Shown piece by piece: positions 23,683-32,194 of a DNA stretch of 32,521 bases (position 1 is its first letter; every line of letters begins with the position of its first letter). The notes beneath the pieces were generated by a model. It made no database searches, had not been told where the DNA came from, and saw nothing but the letters and a program-made list of their open reading frames with translations. This DNA is from Chitinophagaceae bacterium UBA2791. GTDB lineage: Bacteria; Bacteroidota; Bacteroidia; Chitinophagales; Chitinophagaceae. Position numbers and translations under genes: made by a program. Where the stretch lies: contig DEHV01000020.1 in NCBI GenBank assembly GCA_002352105.1, forward strand, positions 34,821 to 67,341, read 5' to 3'.

Positions 23683-25368
23683 ATGCAAGTAACTAAAACG
23701 TTCAAACGAATCATTTTCCTCGAGTTGGCTATCCCGGTAGCCCTGTTAACGATTGGCATTTATCATGGGCTGATGCAAACCATCTACCGGGCCGGGGTAT
23801 TAAAGGAAACCTCGTTTGCCAAGCTGGACTATTACCAGGGTCTTACCCTTCACGGCGTGATCAATGCGCTGGTGCTCACTACTTTTTTTGCCGTCGCCTT
23901 CGGACACGTAACGCTAACCTTTTATTTTAAAAAGGAGCCCAACAAAAAACTGATGTGGCTGAGCTTTATCATGATGCTTTCAGGCACGCTGATGGCCGCC
24001 TGGGCTATGTTTGCAGGCAAGGCTTCCGTACTATACACTTTTTATCCCCCGCTAAAAGCGCATCCGCTGTTTTACCTGGGCGCCACCCTGCTCATCGCAG
24101 GTTCATGGATACCCTTCTTTAACTGGGCGGTCATGTATACCCGGTGGAAGAAAGAAAACGCCGAAACAAAAACCCCATTGGCCGTATTGGGCACTCTTAT
24201 CAATTTCACCATCTGGTTCGTGTGTACCCTAGCGGTAGCGTATGAAACGCTGGTGTTATTGATCCCATGGTCGATGGGCTGGACTGCCGGCGTAAACGTG
24301 AACCTGGCGAGAACATTGTTCTGGTTCTTTGGACATGCGCTGGTGTATTTCTGGTTGCTGCCCGCCTATATCATGTTCTATACCATCCTTCCCAAGGTCG
24401 CCGGCGGCAAACTGTACTCCGACCTGGCGGGTCGTATTGCCCTATTTCTTTTCCTGGTATTCTCCATACCCGTAGGCGTGCACCACCAATACAGCGACCC
24501 TACCATCCAGCAGGGCGTGAAATTTTTCCATGGCCTCCTTACCTATGGCGTGAGCATCCCCAGTTTCATCACCGCGTTCACCATCGCCGCATCCCTTGAG
24601 TATGCGGGCAGGAAAAGAGGCGGAAAAGGCTGGTTCGGGTGGATGAAAAAATTACCCTTTTTCGATGAGAATCGTTTCTTATTCGCCTACTTCATTGGGG
24701 GGCTTATCCTGTTCATCTTCGGAGGCGTAACCGGTATTGTCAACGCGTCCTACTCTCTGAATAACGTGGTGCACAATACCGCCTGGCTTCCCGGTCATTT
24801 TCACATGACCGTCGCAGGCCCCGTTTTCCTCAGCATTGTGGGCATGAGCCTCTACCTGTATTCTAAAATGAGCGGCAAAAGGATATTCATGCCCAAGCTC
24901 ACCACGATCATCCCCTACCTGTGGGTGATCGGAATGCTCATCTTTTCGTTTGGAATGAGCTGGGGCGGATTAAGAGGAGAACCGAGGCGCACCAATCTCG
25001 GCATCACCTACCTCAATCCGGACAGCGAGCTGTTTCGCGCCGATTGGGTGCCGACCACTACCATGGCCATGCTCGGAGGCATTATCATGTTCATTGCCGG
25101 CATGTTTTTCATCCTGGTATTCTTTGGCACCATGCTGCGTAAGCGGTCCGCAGAACCGGTATTGACCATCCCCGTGAGCGAAGCCTATCACGATGAGAAA
25201 AGAGTTCCGCTGTTTGACAGGTTCAAACCCTGGATCGTTGCCATGGTGATCATCATCCTGATCTCCTATGTGCCGGCGCTGATGAATGTAAATGAGAACA
25301 GCGGCCCCAACGCCCCGAGATTTGATATCGATAACCCTACGCCGATTGAACAGCCTGCGGCAAAATGA
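23683..25368 (+). CDS. Cytochrome c oxidase subunit I, ba3 (B-family heme-copper) type
   Basis: This 561-residue protein has about 13 membrane helices. All expected ligands are seen: H57 (LTLHGVINAL) and H374 for the low-spin heme, H372 (LPGHFHMTVAGP) for the high-spin heme, and H218 with the crosslinked Y222 (FGHALVYFWLLPAY) and H267/H268 (VGVHHQYSDP) for CuB. The motif pattern fits B-family (ba3) oxidases, which bind oxygen tightly and pump protons with one channel. It reduces oxygen to water using electrons from CuA. It lies between subunit II and the SCO gene, and its stop overlaps the SCO start by four bases. Confidence 0.95.
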   Translation: MQVTKTFKRIIFLELAIPVALLTIGIYHGLMQTIYRAGVLKETSFAKLDYYQGLTLHGVINALVLTTFFAVAFGHVTLTFYFKKEPNKKLMWLSFIMMLSGTLMAAWAMFAGKASVLYTFYPPLKAHPLFYLGATLLIAGSWIPFFNWAVMYTRWKKENAETKTPLAVLGTLINFTIWFVCTLAVAYETLVLLIPWSMGWTAGVNVNLARTLFWFFGHALVYFWLLPAYIMFYTILPKVAGGKLYSDLAGRIALFLFLVFSIPVGVHHQYSDPTIQQGVKFFHGLLTYGVSIPSFITAFTIAASLEYAGRKRGGKGWFGWMKKLPFFDENRFLFAYFIGGLILFIFGGVTGIVNASYSLNNVVHNTAWLPGHFHMTVAGPVFLSIVGMSLYLYSKMSGKRIFMPKLTTIIPYLWVIGMLIFSFGMSWGGLRGEPRRTNLGITYLNPDSELFRADWVPTTTMAMLGGIIMFIAGMFFILVFFGTMLRKRSAEPVLTIPVSEAYHDEKRVPLFDRFKPWIVAMVIIILISYVPALMNVNENSGPNAPRFDIDNPTPIEQPAAK

Positions 25369-26006
25369 AAAACAGGTCTTCCATATCGCTTTTTGCAGGG
25401 CTTGTATTCGGACTGCCCCTGATAGCCTACCTGCTCGTCAACTGGCATGAAAGCAGGCTGCAGAAGCTGCCTGTTCTCGGACCGGTAGTGGAAAAGGAAG
25501 GCAAAATGACGGCCCACCGGATCCAGGACTTTTCGCTGGTCAACCAGGACGGGCGGCCAATAACAATAACAGACTGGGACAATAAGATCGTGATAGCCGA
25601 TTTTTTCTTCACCCGCTGCCCGTCTGTTTGCCCGAAAATGACACGAAGCATGAAAGAAACGCAGGAAAGTTTTAACGGCGATCCCAATCTGCTTTTGGCC
25701 TCATTTTCCGTGGACCCCGACCGCGACAGCCTGGAAGTGTTGCAACGCTACAGCAAAAAATACAAGCTGGACAATAGCAACTGGGACCTGATCACCGGCG
25801 ATAAAAAAACCATTTATAAACTGGCAAGAAACAGTTTTATGCTGGTAGCCGCCGACGGCGACGGAGGACCTGAAGATTTTATTCATAGCGAAAAACTGGT
25901 ATTGATTGATAAGGAAAAAAGAATTCGAGGATATTATAACGGAACAGACGAAAAGGAAATAACCCAACTGATCCGGGATATAAAAAAACTGAAAGATGAA
26001 AAGTAA
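25365..26006 (+). CDS. SCO1/SenC-family copper chaperone for oxidase assembly
   Basis: This 213-residue protein is anchored by an N-terminal helix (about 8-26) and has a thioredoxin-like domain with the CxxxC copper site (TRCPSVCPKM, C85 and C89) and the partner histidine (DFIHSEKLVLID, H174). SCO proteins deliver copper to or reduce the CuA site of subunit II in the periplasm. Overlap with subunit I by four bases and with the next gene by 11 bases shows tight coupling inside the oxidase operon. All three metal-binding residues are present. Confidence 0.95.
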   Translation: MKNRSSISLFAGLVFGLPLIAYLLVNWHESRLQKLPVLGPVVEKEGKMTAHRIQDFSLVNQDGRPITITDWDNKIVIADFFFTRCPSVCPKMTRSMKETQESFNGDPNLLLASFSVDPDRDSLEVLQRYSKKYKLDNSNWDLITGDKKTIYKLARNSFMLVAADGDGGPEDFIHSEKLVLIDKEKRIRGYYNGTDEKEITQLIRDIKKLKDEK

Positions 26007-26541
26007 AAAACACATGCTCCTGTTTGTCCTGGCAATAAGCATTGCGGCAATTGGCCGGGCTAACCCCTTAGAAGATGGAAAATCGATCTTTTCCATGCGT
26101 TGCGCCGCATGCCATAGCGTCAACAAAGCCTTGACGGGGCCCGCATTGGCCGGCATTGAGGAAAAAAGGTCTTTAGACTGGATATTTCAATTTATCCGCT
26201 CCTCTCAAACCCTGGTAAAGGGCGGAGACAAAGAGGCCATCGAAATATTTGAGCAGTTTAATAAGATACCGATGCCCGATCATCCCGATCTTACCGATGA
26301 TGATATTAAAAACATCCTGGCCTATATAAAATCAGAAACCAAAACAGAAGAAGCCTCAGTGGCGCCCTTTCCCAAGCCGGGCAAAAGGCCTTCAGGCGCC
26401 AGGCCGCTCTCGGCAGACAACTACGGCTTCTTTGCCGCCTACTTCTTTTCCGTGGCGGCGCTGATCATGGTCCTGCTATTTGCGGTAAGAATAAAAAGTT
26501 ATGAAACCCAAAAAGAAGACAAAGAATTATCAGCAAGCTGA
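25996..26541 (+). CDS. Membrane-anchored cytochrome c of the oxidase operon
   Basis: This 181-residue protein has an N-terminal signal peptide or anchor (LLFVLAISIAAIGRA), one class I heme c domain with CAACH (C36, C39, H40) and a likely distal Met ligand M93 (NKIPMPDHPDLTDDD). A proline-rich linker (about 123-138) and a C-terminal membrane helix (about 144-165) follow. It is the likely electron donor to CuA of the ba3 oxidase encoded upstream, held at the membrane by its tail. It ends the operon; a bidirectional terminator follows. Confidence 0.92.
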   Translation: MKSKKHMLLFVLAISIAAIGRANPLEDGKSIFSMRCAACHSVNKALTGPALAGIEEKRSLDWIFQFIRSSQTLVKGGDKEAIEIFEQFNKIPMPDHPDLTDDDIKNILAYIKSETKTEEASVAPFPKPGKRPSGARPLSADNYGFFAAYFFSVAALIMVLLFAVRIKSYETQKEDKELSAS

Positions 26542-26564
26542 TTCATCCCTCTGAAAAACAAACC

Positions 26565-26601
26565 AAAAAAGCTCGTATGTAAATTTGATACGGGCTTTTT
26601 T
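26565..26601. terminator. Bidirectional intrinsic terminator
   Basis: AAAAAAGCTCGTAT (26565-26578) pairs with ATACGGGCTTTTTT (26588-26601) with one G-T pair around a nine-base loop. T-runs appear on both strands, so it can end both the oxidase operon and the convergent minus-strand gene. Confidence 0.88.
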
Positions 26602-26625
26602 GTTTACGCTTCTTATAAAAAAGGC

Positions 26626-27111
26626 CTATCCTCTTATATCTCCGCCGGCCGTTTTCTGCGCCGAAGAATTTTCAAAGCGTCCTGTTTTCTTATCAATCGC
26701 TATCCTGAATACCACGCCCTTGATGCTTGCCATATCTGCAGGTTTAAACGGCCATTCGTGGGAAAAATGAACCGTTTCGCTTGAAACAAGAGGGTATATG
26801 CGATCTGCCAGTTTCTCCAATGCATTATTGCGCAATTCCGGGTCCCGGAGCTCTTCAAAGACGCCCCATACAATAACGCTTTTCCAGTTGGCCATATTCT
26901 CCATCTGGTCGACCTGGAAACAGACCTTAGGGTTCTGACGCATCATGTTCACTTTCATTCCCTCGCTGGTGCGCACGTAAATGTGCTTCCCGTCATAAGC
27001 ATAACTAACCGGGGTCACATAGGTAAGATCATCAGCATGGCATCCGATCCTCCCGATAAAGGCTTTTGCCAGGGTTTCCTCGATTTCCGGATCCGTTAAT
27101 TTCCCTATCAT
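26626..27111 (-). CDS. Pyridoxamine 5'-phosphate oxidase-family (FMN split-barrel) protein
   Basis: This 161-residue cytoplasmic protein has the flavin split-barrel pattern: LAKAFIGRIGCHADDLTYVT, PVSYAYDGKHIYVRTSEGMK, NMMRQNPKVCFQVDQM and WKSVIVWGVFEEL. Small members bind FMN, F420 or heme and act as nitroreductase-like or detoxifying proteins; few make pyridoxal phosphate. A near-consensus -7 element (TATATTTA, 27140 to 27133) lies about 21 bases upstream. It converges on the oxidase operon and diverges from the baeRF-like gene. The precise substrate is not known. Confidence 0.88.
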   Translation of the reverse strand: MIGKLTDPEIEETLAKAFIGRIGCHADDLTYVTPVSYAYDGKHIYVRTSEGMKVNMMRQNPKVCFQVDQMENMANWKSVIVWGVFEELRDPELRNNALEKLADRIYPLVSSETVHFSHEWPFKPADMASIKGVVFRIAIDKKTGRFENSSAQKTAGGDIRG

Positions 27112-27266
27112 AACATGTTTTTTTATACCTGGTAAATATACTCATATGCGAACAGTTTCGCGCAGGATATGCATCAGCTTCGGGGATGACCACAATCCTG
27201 CTTAAACCTAAGCGATATCATTTTTAAAGGAGGATATCAGGCTTAATTTCAGTCAAATTCTTTTTT

Positions 27267-28256
27267 ATGAAAATAACCGAAAAGTTTGCCCGCCTCGAGA
27301 CAATTCATATTAAAGAAAACCTGCCGTCTGCCTGCCTGATCATGCCTTTTAATCCAAAAATGTCGCCAAAAGCAGAGGTCATGGAAAGGCTTAACGCCGC
27401 CTACGACCAGGTCAGAAAGGAATTAGACCGCCTTTACCCCATTGAAAGATCGGCGGCTGTCTTAAAAAAATTAAAGATGGAGATCAGCCGCCTGAATCAT
27501 AGCGCGCATACAAAAAGCGTCTGCATTTTTGTTTCTCCGCAAGAGCAGCTGACCCATTATTTCAATATTGACGTAAAGCGGAACGTCATGATCGATCAGC
27601 CGTTTGATATCAGGGATATTATCCGCAGCAAAAACAACAGCAATCATTCCCTGCTCCTTGTGCTGGGGGCCGGCGCTTCGGAAATATACCTGAAAGAATC
27701 CCAGCGCATGCCCAGGCTCATTTCGCATCTGCCCGGTCGCGGCAACCCGGAGCTATTGCTGAAACAAACGGATGACGGACTGTCCATCCTGATGAAATCT
27801 TATCCCTATCCTTTGTTTGTTATGGGGCTGCCGGAAAAATCGGATCATTTTAAAAGGATATCGCGCAATGCAGATATGGTCATCGGATATATACCTTATG
27901 ACACTTTGCCGGCCCCGGTCGCCGCAATCAATAGGGCGCTTCTCCCCTTTATCCAGGACCATGATCATGTTCTTTATTTGCATGCTTTGAAACAACTTCG
28001 GAGGGCCGACCAGGCGGGGAAACTGGCCAGGGGCATCCGGGAAGCGCATGCGATGGCCGGCAAGATAAACAACCGGTTGCTGGTTGTGGAAAAGAATTAT
28101 GCGTGTCAGTCTGTTTTTGAAGAAAATGCCTCCGCCCGGATCAGGGACCTGGTGGATGAGACCATTCAAAAGGCCCTGAACGCCGGAGCCAATGTACAAT
28201 GTGTCGAGAGATCCCTGCCCTTCCGTTACGAAAACATCGCGTTGATCTACGAGTGA
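27267..28256 (+). CDS. baeRF/Balon-like protein (bacterial eRF1-related), possible ribosome hibernation factor
   Basis: This 329-residue protein has no signal or membrane segment. The N-terminal part has ENLPSACLIMPFNP and VFVSPQE-like strands, and the middle shows LLLVLGAGASEIYLKESQRM. A domain with PYPLFVMGLPEKSDHFKRIS, RNADMVIGYIPYDTL, LARGIREAHAMAGKI and NNRLLVVEKNY follows. This order resembles bacterial archaeo-eukaryotic release factor homologs (baeRF). One branch includes Balon, described as a ribosome hibernation factor of Psychrobacter. I recognise it by pattern only, so the family is a moderate call and the hibernation role an inference. It stands divergent from the flavin protein. 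AAAGGAGG at 27225-27232 is too far from the ATG to serve as its ribosome site. Confidence 0.55.
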   Translation: MKITEKFARLETIHIKENLPSACLIMPFNPKMSPKAEVMERLNAAYDQVRKELDRLYPIERSAAVLKKLKMEISRLNHSAHTKSVCIFVSPQEQLTHYFNIDVKRNVMIDQPFDIRDIIRSKNNSNHSLLLVLGAGASEIYLKESQRMPRLISHLPGRGNPELLLKQTDDGLSILMKSYPYPLFVMGLPEKSDHFKRISRNADMVIGYIPYDTLPAPVAAINRALLPFIQDHDHVLYLHALKQLRRADQAGKLARGIREAHAMAGKINNRLLVVEKNYACQSVFEENASARIRDLVDETIQKALNAGANVQCVERSLPFRYENIALIYE

Positions 28257-28290
28257 GCATCCAGCTGACCTGGCCGCTGCAGGGACGATG

Positions 28291-28310
28291 TTATAAACAG
28301 TTGTTTATAA
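28291..28310. promoter_or_regulatory. Perfect palindrome upstream of the LysR gene, candidate operator
   Basis: TTATAAAC (28291-28298) and GTTTATAA (28303-28310) form a perfect inverted repeat around AGTT. It contains the T-N11-A spacing of LysR-type sites and lies about 90 bases upstream of the lysR start, where autoregulation sites are usual. It could also belong to the end of the upstream transcript, but no T-run follows. Confidence 0.45.
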
Positions 28311-28388
28311 GCGGCTGTTCTGTTCGCCGGGTCGCCACATAAACAATCTTGACTACACTGCTTTAATCCAGGAGTGATCCCGGCGCCG

Positions 28389-28396
28389 TACCTTTA
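28389..28396 (+). promoter_or_regulatory. Candidate lysR -7 element abutting the start codon
   Basis: TACCTTTA differs from TAnnTTTG at the last base and ends four bases before the ATG at 28401, the same geometry as at yefM and hemN. It suggests a leaderless mRNA. Confidence 0.4.
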
Positions 28397-28400
28397 GGGT

Positions 28401-29294
28401 ATGTTCGATTTTCGTTTAACGGTATTCCATACGGTGGCCAAACGGCTCAGTTTTACCAAGGCCGCGGCAGACCTGTTCATCACACAACCTGCGGTATCCA
28501 AGCATATCCAGGAGCTGGAACAGCATTTCAAGACCCAGCTCTTTGAACGGCTGGGAAACAAGATCACCCTGACCGGACAGGGTCGCATCTTACTGGCCTA
28601 TACCGACCAGATCCTGAGCCTGTACCGCAACATGGAATTTGAAATGAGCAGCTTGTCCGACCGGCAAAAAGGCATCCTGCGCCTGGGCGCCAGCTCCACC
28701 GTCAGCCAGTACGTTATCCCGCTGGCGCTGGCTGGCTTTCACAAAAAATACAACGACATAAAGATCAAACTGCTCAATGGAAATACGGAACAGATCGAAC
28801 ATGCGCTGTTGGACAAAGACATTGATCTCGGCATTATCGAAGGAAAATCAAAAAGCAAGGGCATAACCTATACCGAATACCTGAAAGATGAGATCGTGCT
28901 GACCTGCAGTTCCCGCCACCCGCTTGCCCAAAAGCCGAATATTACCATTAAAGAGTTAAGGGATATTCCCTTGCTGGTGAGGGAAGCGGGATCGGGCACC
29001 CTGGATGTGATCGCCTATGCGCTGAAACCTTTCAAACTGAATTTTTCTCAACTGAACATCGCCATGGAGCTGGGCAGCACCGAAGCCATTAAAACCTATT
29101 TGCGCAATTCAGACTGCATGGCGTTCATCTCCCTCCATTCCATCTCGGCCGATCTATCCAACAACACGCTTAAGACGGTGAACGTAAAAGGGTTAAATAT
29201 AGAACGGTTCTTCTATTTTATTCAACGCCAGGGCAGCTCCGATCCCCTGGCCGACCTGTTCCGGCAGTATGTGCTCCACTATAACTTAAAGTAA
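28401..29294 (+). CDS. LysR-family transcriptional regulator
   Basis: This 297-residue protein has a winged helix-turn-helix at the N-terminus (residues 1-60: FHTVAKRLSFTKAAADLFIT, QPAVSKHIQELEQHF) and a LysR substrate-binding domain (about 90-290: LRLGASSTVSQYVIPLALAG, DIDLGIIEGKSKSKG, LVREAGSGTLDVI). It lies directly upstream of the cysJ-like and cysI genes on the same strand, 136 bases before them, and probably controls sulfite reduction, as CysB- or CbbR-type regulators do. The inducer cannot be told. Length and both domains are normal. Confidence 0.93.
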   Translation: MFDFRLTVFHTVAKRLSFTKAAADLFITQPAVSKHIQELEQHFKTQLFERLGNKITLTGQGRILLAYTDQILSLYRNMEFEMSSLSDRQKGILRLGASSTVSQYVIPLALAGFHKKYNDIKIKLLNGNTEQIEHALLDKDIDLGIIEGKSKSKGITYTEYLKDEIVLTCSSRHPLAQKPNITIKELRDIPLLVREAGSGTLDVIAYALKPFKLNFSQLNIAMELGSTEAIKTYLRNSDCMAFISLHSISADLSNNTLKTVNVKGLNIERFFYFIQRQGSSDPLADLFRQYVLHYNLK

Positions 29295-29430
29295 TTACAC
29301 ATCATTATTTACCATTTCCTTTCCGCCCCGAATTGGATGAACTTTACGGTCTGAAATCCCGGGGATCCATTCAGGCCGGGCTGGATCCGCGTTATGCCCC
29401 CGGTTAGTTCACCCATTAAAATCAAGCATT

Positions 29431-30381
29431 ATGCTATCGGCTGCAAAACATAAAATATTGGAAGAAATAAGCGCCAGTTTCACCCGCCAGGAGCTGATCT
29501 GGGCGCACGGTTTTATTTCGGGCGCGCTGGCCAGGCAGGGAGAGTCCGTTCTTCAGGCTCTTCCTGCGGAGAAAAAATTATCCGCAACGCCTGATGAAAG
29601 GAACAATACCTATTCCGGCCAGGTCATCTCTGCGATCAACCTGAATGATATCGGGTCTGCCAAAGAAACCCATCATATCGAAATACTGGCGGAAGACGCG
29701 CTGTACGAACCAGGCGACGCCATCAGCTTTATAGAAGAGAACGGGTATGCCGGCGATACTCCTCAATGTTACCTGATCGCCTCTTCTCCGGAGGCGCACA
29801 GCGGCGAGCTGCATATCACCGTTCCCGGTCATGGCCTTGCCTTACAGGAGGGCGCTTCCGTGAAATTCCGGATTCACAAAAACGAGCAATTCCGGTTGCC
29901 GGACGACGAAAAGGACCTGATCATGATCGGGCCCGGCGCAGGCATCGCGCCGTTCCGTTCATTCCTGGCCCAGCGCGACGCTGTCGGCGCGAGCGGCAGA
30001 AACTGGCTTTTTTTCAGCGAACAAAATTTTGTTTCCGACTTCCTCTATCAGACAGAGTTGCAGAACTGGGTGGAAACCGGATCGCTGACCAAACTGAATG
30101 TAGCTTTTGCAGACGACCATGAAGAAGGGTTTTCCCTATCAGACGCGTTGTTCCGCCAGGGCCCTAGCCTGGTCGAATGGCTGAAGAACGGCGCCTTTTT
30201 GTATATTTGCGCAGGCGAAGCAGCCCTCGCGGAGGAGATAAACAATACTTTGGCAACTCTATTGACGATCCATCTTCGCCAATCAGAAACCGAAGCATTG
30301 GCATACCTGGAGGAACTAAAAAGCGATGGAAGATACCGCATAGAATCTCCAGCTTCAGCGCCCTTAATGCTTGTCGCCTAA
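29431..30381 (+). CDS. Reduced CysJ-like sulfite reductase flavoprotein lacking the flavodoxin and most of the FAD domain
   Basis: This protein has 316 residues against about 600 for E. coli CysJ. Residues 1-50 match the CysJ N-terminal helix (FTRQELIWAHGFISGALARQ). The flavodoxin domain is absent, and residues 60-102 correspond to the start of the FAD domain (THHIEILAEDALYEPGDAIS). The helical connecting part is missing. QCYLIASSPE (112-121) stands for the usual RLYSIASS, and GPGAGIAPFRSFLAQR (167-182) with NWLFFSEQNFVSDFLYQTEL (191-210) is the NADPH domain. The FAD arginine, the pyrophosphate loop and the SRDQ-type 2'-phosphate residues are not conserved (here FADDHEEG). It still directly precedes cysI, so it probably passes electrons to it, perhaps with another donor. 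The family is clear, the redox function uncertain. Confidence 0.8.
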   Translation: MLSAAKHKILEEISASFTRQELIWAHGFISGALARQGESVLQALPAEKKLSATPDERNNTYSGQVISAINLNDIGSAKETHHIEILAEDALYEPGDAISFIEENGYAGDTPQCYLIASSPEAHSGELHITVPGHGLALQEGASVKFRIHKNEQFRLPDDEKDLIMIGPGAGIAPFRSFLAQRDAVGASGRNWLFFSEQNFVSDFLYQTELQNWVETGSLTKLNVAFADDHEEGFSLSDALFRQGPSLVEWLKNGAFLYICAGEAALAEEINNTLATLLTIHLRQSETEALAYLEELKSDGRYRIESPASAPLMLVA

Positions 30382-30413
30382 GTTTCCTTTCATATTTTAA
30401 ATGCAGCAAAAAA

Positions 30414-32102
30414 ATGTCCGATAATACCAATAACCCGCAGGACCTGTCGTCGAACGAGAAAATTAAAATGTCCAGCAATGCGCTGCGGGGAACGATCGCG
30501 GAAAGCCTCACCGACGAGATCACCGGCAATATCCGCCCCGATGACCAGCCATTGGTCCGGTTTCACGGCATGTACCTGCAAGACGATCGCGATCGCCGGG
30601 AAGAAAGGGCGGCCAAAAAACTGGAGCGGCTCTATTCCTTTATGATACGCCTTCGTTTGACCGGGGGCTTTTTATCCGGCGATCAATGGATAGCCCTTCA
30701 TCATATCGCCGGGGAGAACTCTACCGGCACGCTGAAGATCACTACGCGCCAAACGATCCAATTACACGGGGTGCTGAAAACCAAAGCCAAGCCAACAGTC
30801 AAAGCGTTCAACAAAGCCGGACTGACCACGCTGGCTACCTGCGGCGATATCAACAGGAATGTGATCTGTACCGCCCACCCCAAGCAATCGCCCCTGCATG
30901 AACAAATATTCGAGCTGGCGAAGGAAATAACCGCCATGCTGCTCCCAAAAACGCATGGCTATTACGAGATCTGGCTGGATTCCGAAAAAATAGCAGATAC
31001 AAAACTGGAAGAAGACCTGTTGTACCAGGACCGGTACATGCCCCGGAAATTTAAGATCGCGCTTGCCATCCCTCCAAACAATGATATAGATGTTTTTGGA
31101 AACGATCTCGGCCTGATCGCCGTGATCGAGAAAGATAAATTAAAAGGATTTAACATCGTCATCGGCGGGGGCATGTCGTCCACCCACGGCAATCCCGAAC
31201 ATTATCCCCGCCTTGCTTCCGAATTAGGGTATGTAGATGTTACCAAGGGCAAGGAAAACCTGCTGAAAGCTGTTTATGAAATGCTCACCATACAGCGTGA
31301 TTACGGAAACCGCGCCGATCGTAAGAAGGCCCGGTTAAAATATACGGTGGACAAATACGGTATTCCCTGGTGGAAAGCAGAGCTGGAAAAAAGAGCAGGC
31401 TTTGCGTTGGAAGACATCAAGCCTTATACTTTCAACAGGAGAAAGGATTACTATGGCTGGGAACAGAACCATGAAGGACTATGGTATTATACGGTATTCG
31501 TTGAGAACGGAAGGGTGCTGGACACCGACTCGCTTAAGCTAAAACAAGCCCTGCTGGAGGCCGCCGAGACCGGAAAGGTCAACTTTCGTTTTACCTGTAA
31601 CCAGAATGTGATCATCAGCGATATCAAACCGGAAGACAAGGCGCAGATCCAGGAGATATTAGAAAAATACAAGATCATTGAGCATACCAACAAGGCGTCT
31701 ACCATCCGGGCAAACGCTATGGCCTGCGTAGCCCTGAACACCTGCGCGCTGGCATTGGCCGAGTCGCAACGCTACCTGCCCTCGCTGCTCGATAAGGTCG
31801 AAGGATTACTGGAAAAGCACGGCTTATCCGATGAAGAAATGATCGTGCGCATGACCGGTTGCCCCAACGGATGCGCCAGGCCCTTCATTGCCGAAATAGG
31901 GTTTGTAGGAACGGCCCTGGGCAAATACAATATGTATATCGGCGGCGACCGCGTCGGAACAAGGCTTAACAAATTATACAAAGAGAGCCTTGAAGAACCG
32001 CAGATACTTGGCGAACTGGATGGTTTTTTCGCGGCCTTTGCGAAAAAGAGAAAAAAAGGCCAGGGCATAGGCGATTTCCTGCACCAGGAATACTGTCAGT
32101 AG
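30414..32102 (+). CDS. cysI: Sulfite reductase hemoprotein beta subunit
   Basis: This 562-residue protein has the ferredoxin-like half repeats (LRLTGGFLSGDQWIALHHIA, TLKITTRQTIQLHGVLK) and the siroheme-[4Fe-4S] ligands C438, C444 (ACVALNTCALALAESQRYLP) and C483, C487 (MTGCPNGCARPFIAEIG). These are the same spacing as in E. coli CysI, shifted by four residues. It reduces sulfite to sulfide with six electrons for cysteine synthesis. The frame is open upstream into the previous gene. I chose ATG 30414 because it follows that gene's stop by 32 bases and gives the standard CysI N-terminus. It is complete and appears functional. Confidence 0.95.
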   Translation: MSDNTNNPQDLSSNEKIKMSSNALRGTIAESLTDEITGNIRPDDQPLVRFHGMYLQDDRDRREERAAKKLERLYSFMIRLRLTGGFLSGDQWIALHHIAGENSTGTLKITTRQTIQLHGVLKTKAKPTVKAFNKAGLTTLATCGDINRNVICTAHPKQSPLHEQIFELAKEITAMLLPKTHGYYEIWLDSEKIADTKLEEDLLYQDRYMPRKFKIALAIPPNNDIDVFGNDLGLIAVIEKDKLKGFNIVIGGGMSSTHGNPEHYPRLASELGYVDVTKGKENLLKAVYEMLTIQRDYGNRADRKKARLKYTVDKYGIPWWKAELEKRAGFALEDIKPYTFNRRKDYYGWEQNHEGLWYYTVFVENGRVLDTDSLKLKQALLEAAETGKVNFRFTCNQNVIISDIKPEDKAQIQEILEKYKIIEHTNKASTIRANAMACVALNTCALALAESQRYLPSLLDKVEGLLEKHGLSDEEMIVRMTGCPNGCARPFIAEIGFVGTALGKYNMYIGGDRVGTRLNKLYKESLEEPQILGELDGFFAAFAKKRKKGQGIGDFLHQEYCQ

Positions 32103-32194
32103 TCAACAAAAGAAATCACGTCAGAAGCGGAAATCCTGCGAATGCATCGGAGGCAAATCGCATTTTGTTTCCGCTTGGGAGCGTACTACGTACT

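Noticed and set aside
27186..27199. FNR-like dyad ATGAC-CACA-ATCCT
   Set aside because: The right half deviates and no TAnnTTTG element lies at the expected 58-60 base distance.
27225..27232. AAAGGAGG as ribosome site of the baeRF-like gene
   Set aside because: It is 34 bases from the ATG and no in-frame start codon lies at a suitable distance. Such sites are rarely used in Bacteroidota.
30177..30413. Long upstream extension of the cysI frame
   Set aside because: It overlaps the end of the cysJ-like gene in another frame and shows no similarity to CysI. The normal N-terminus begins at 30414.
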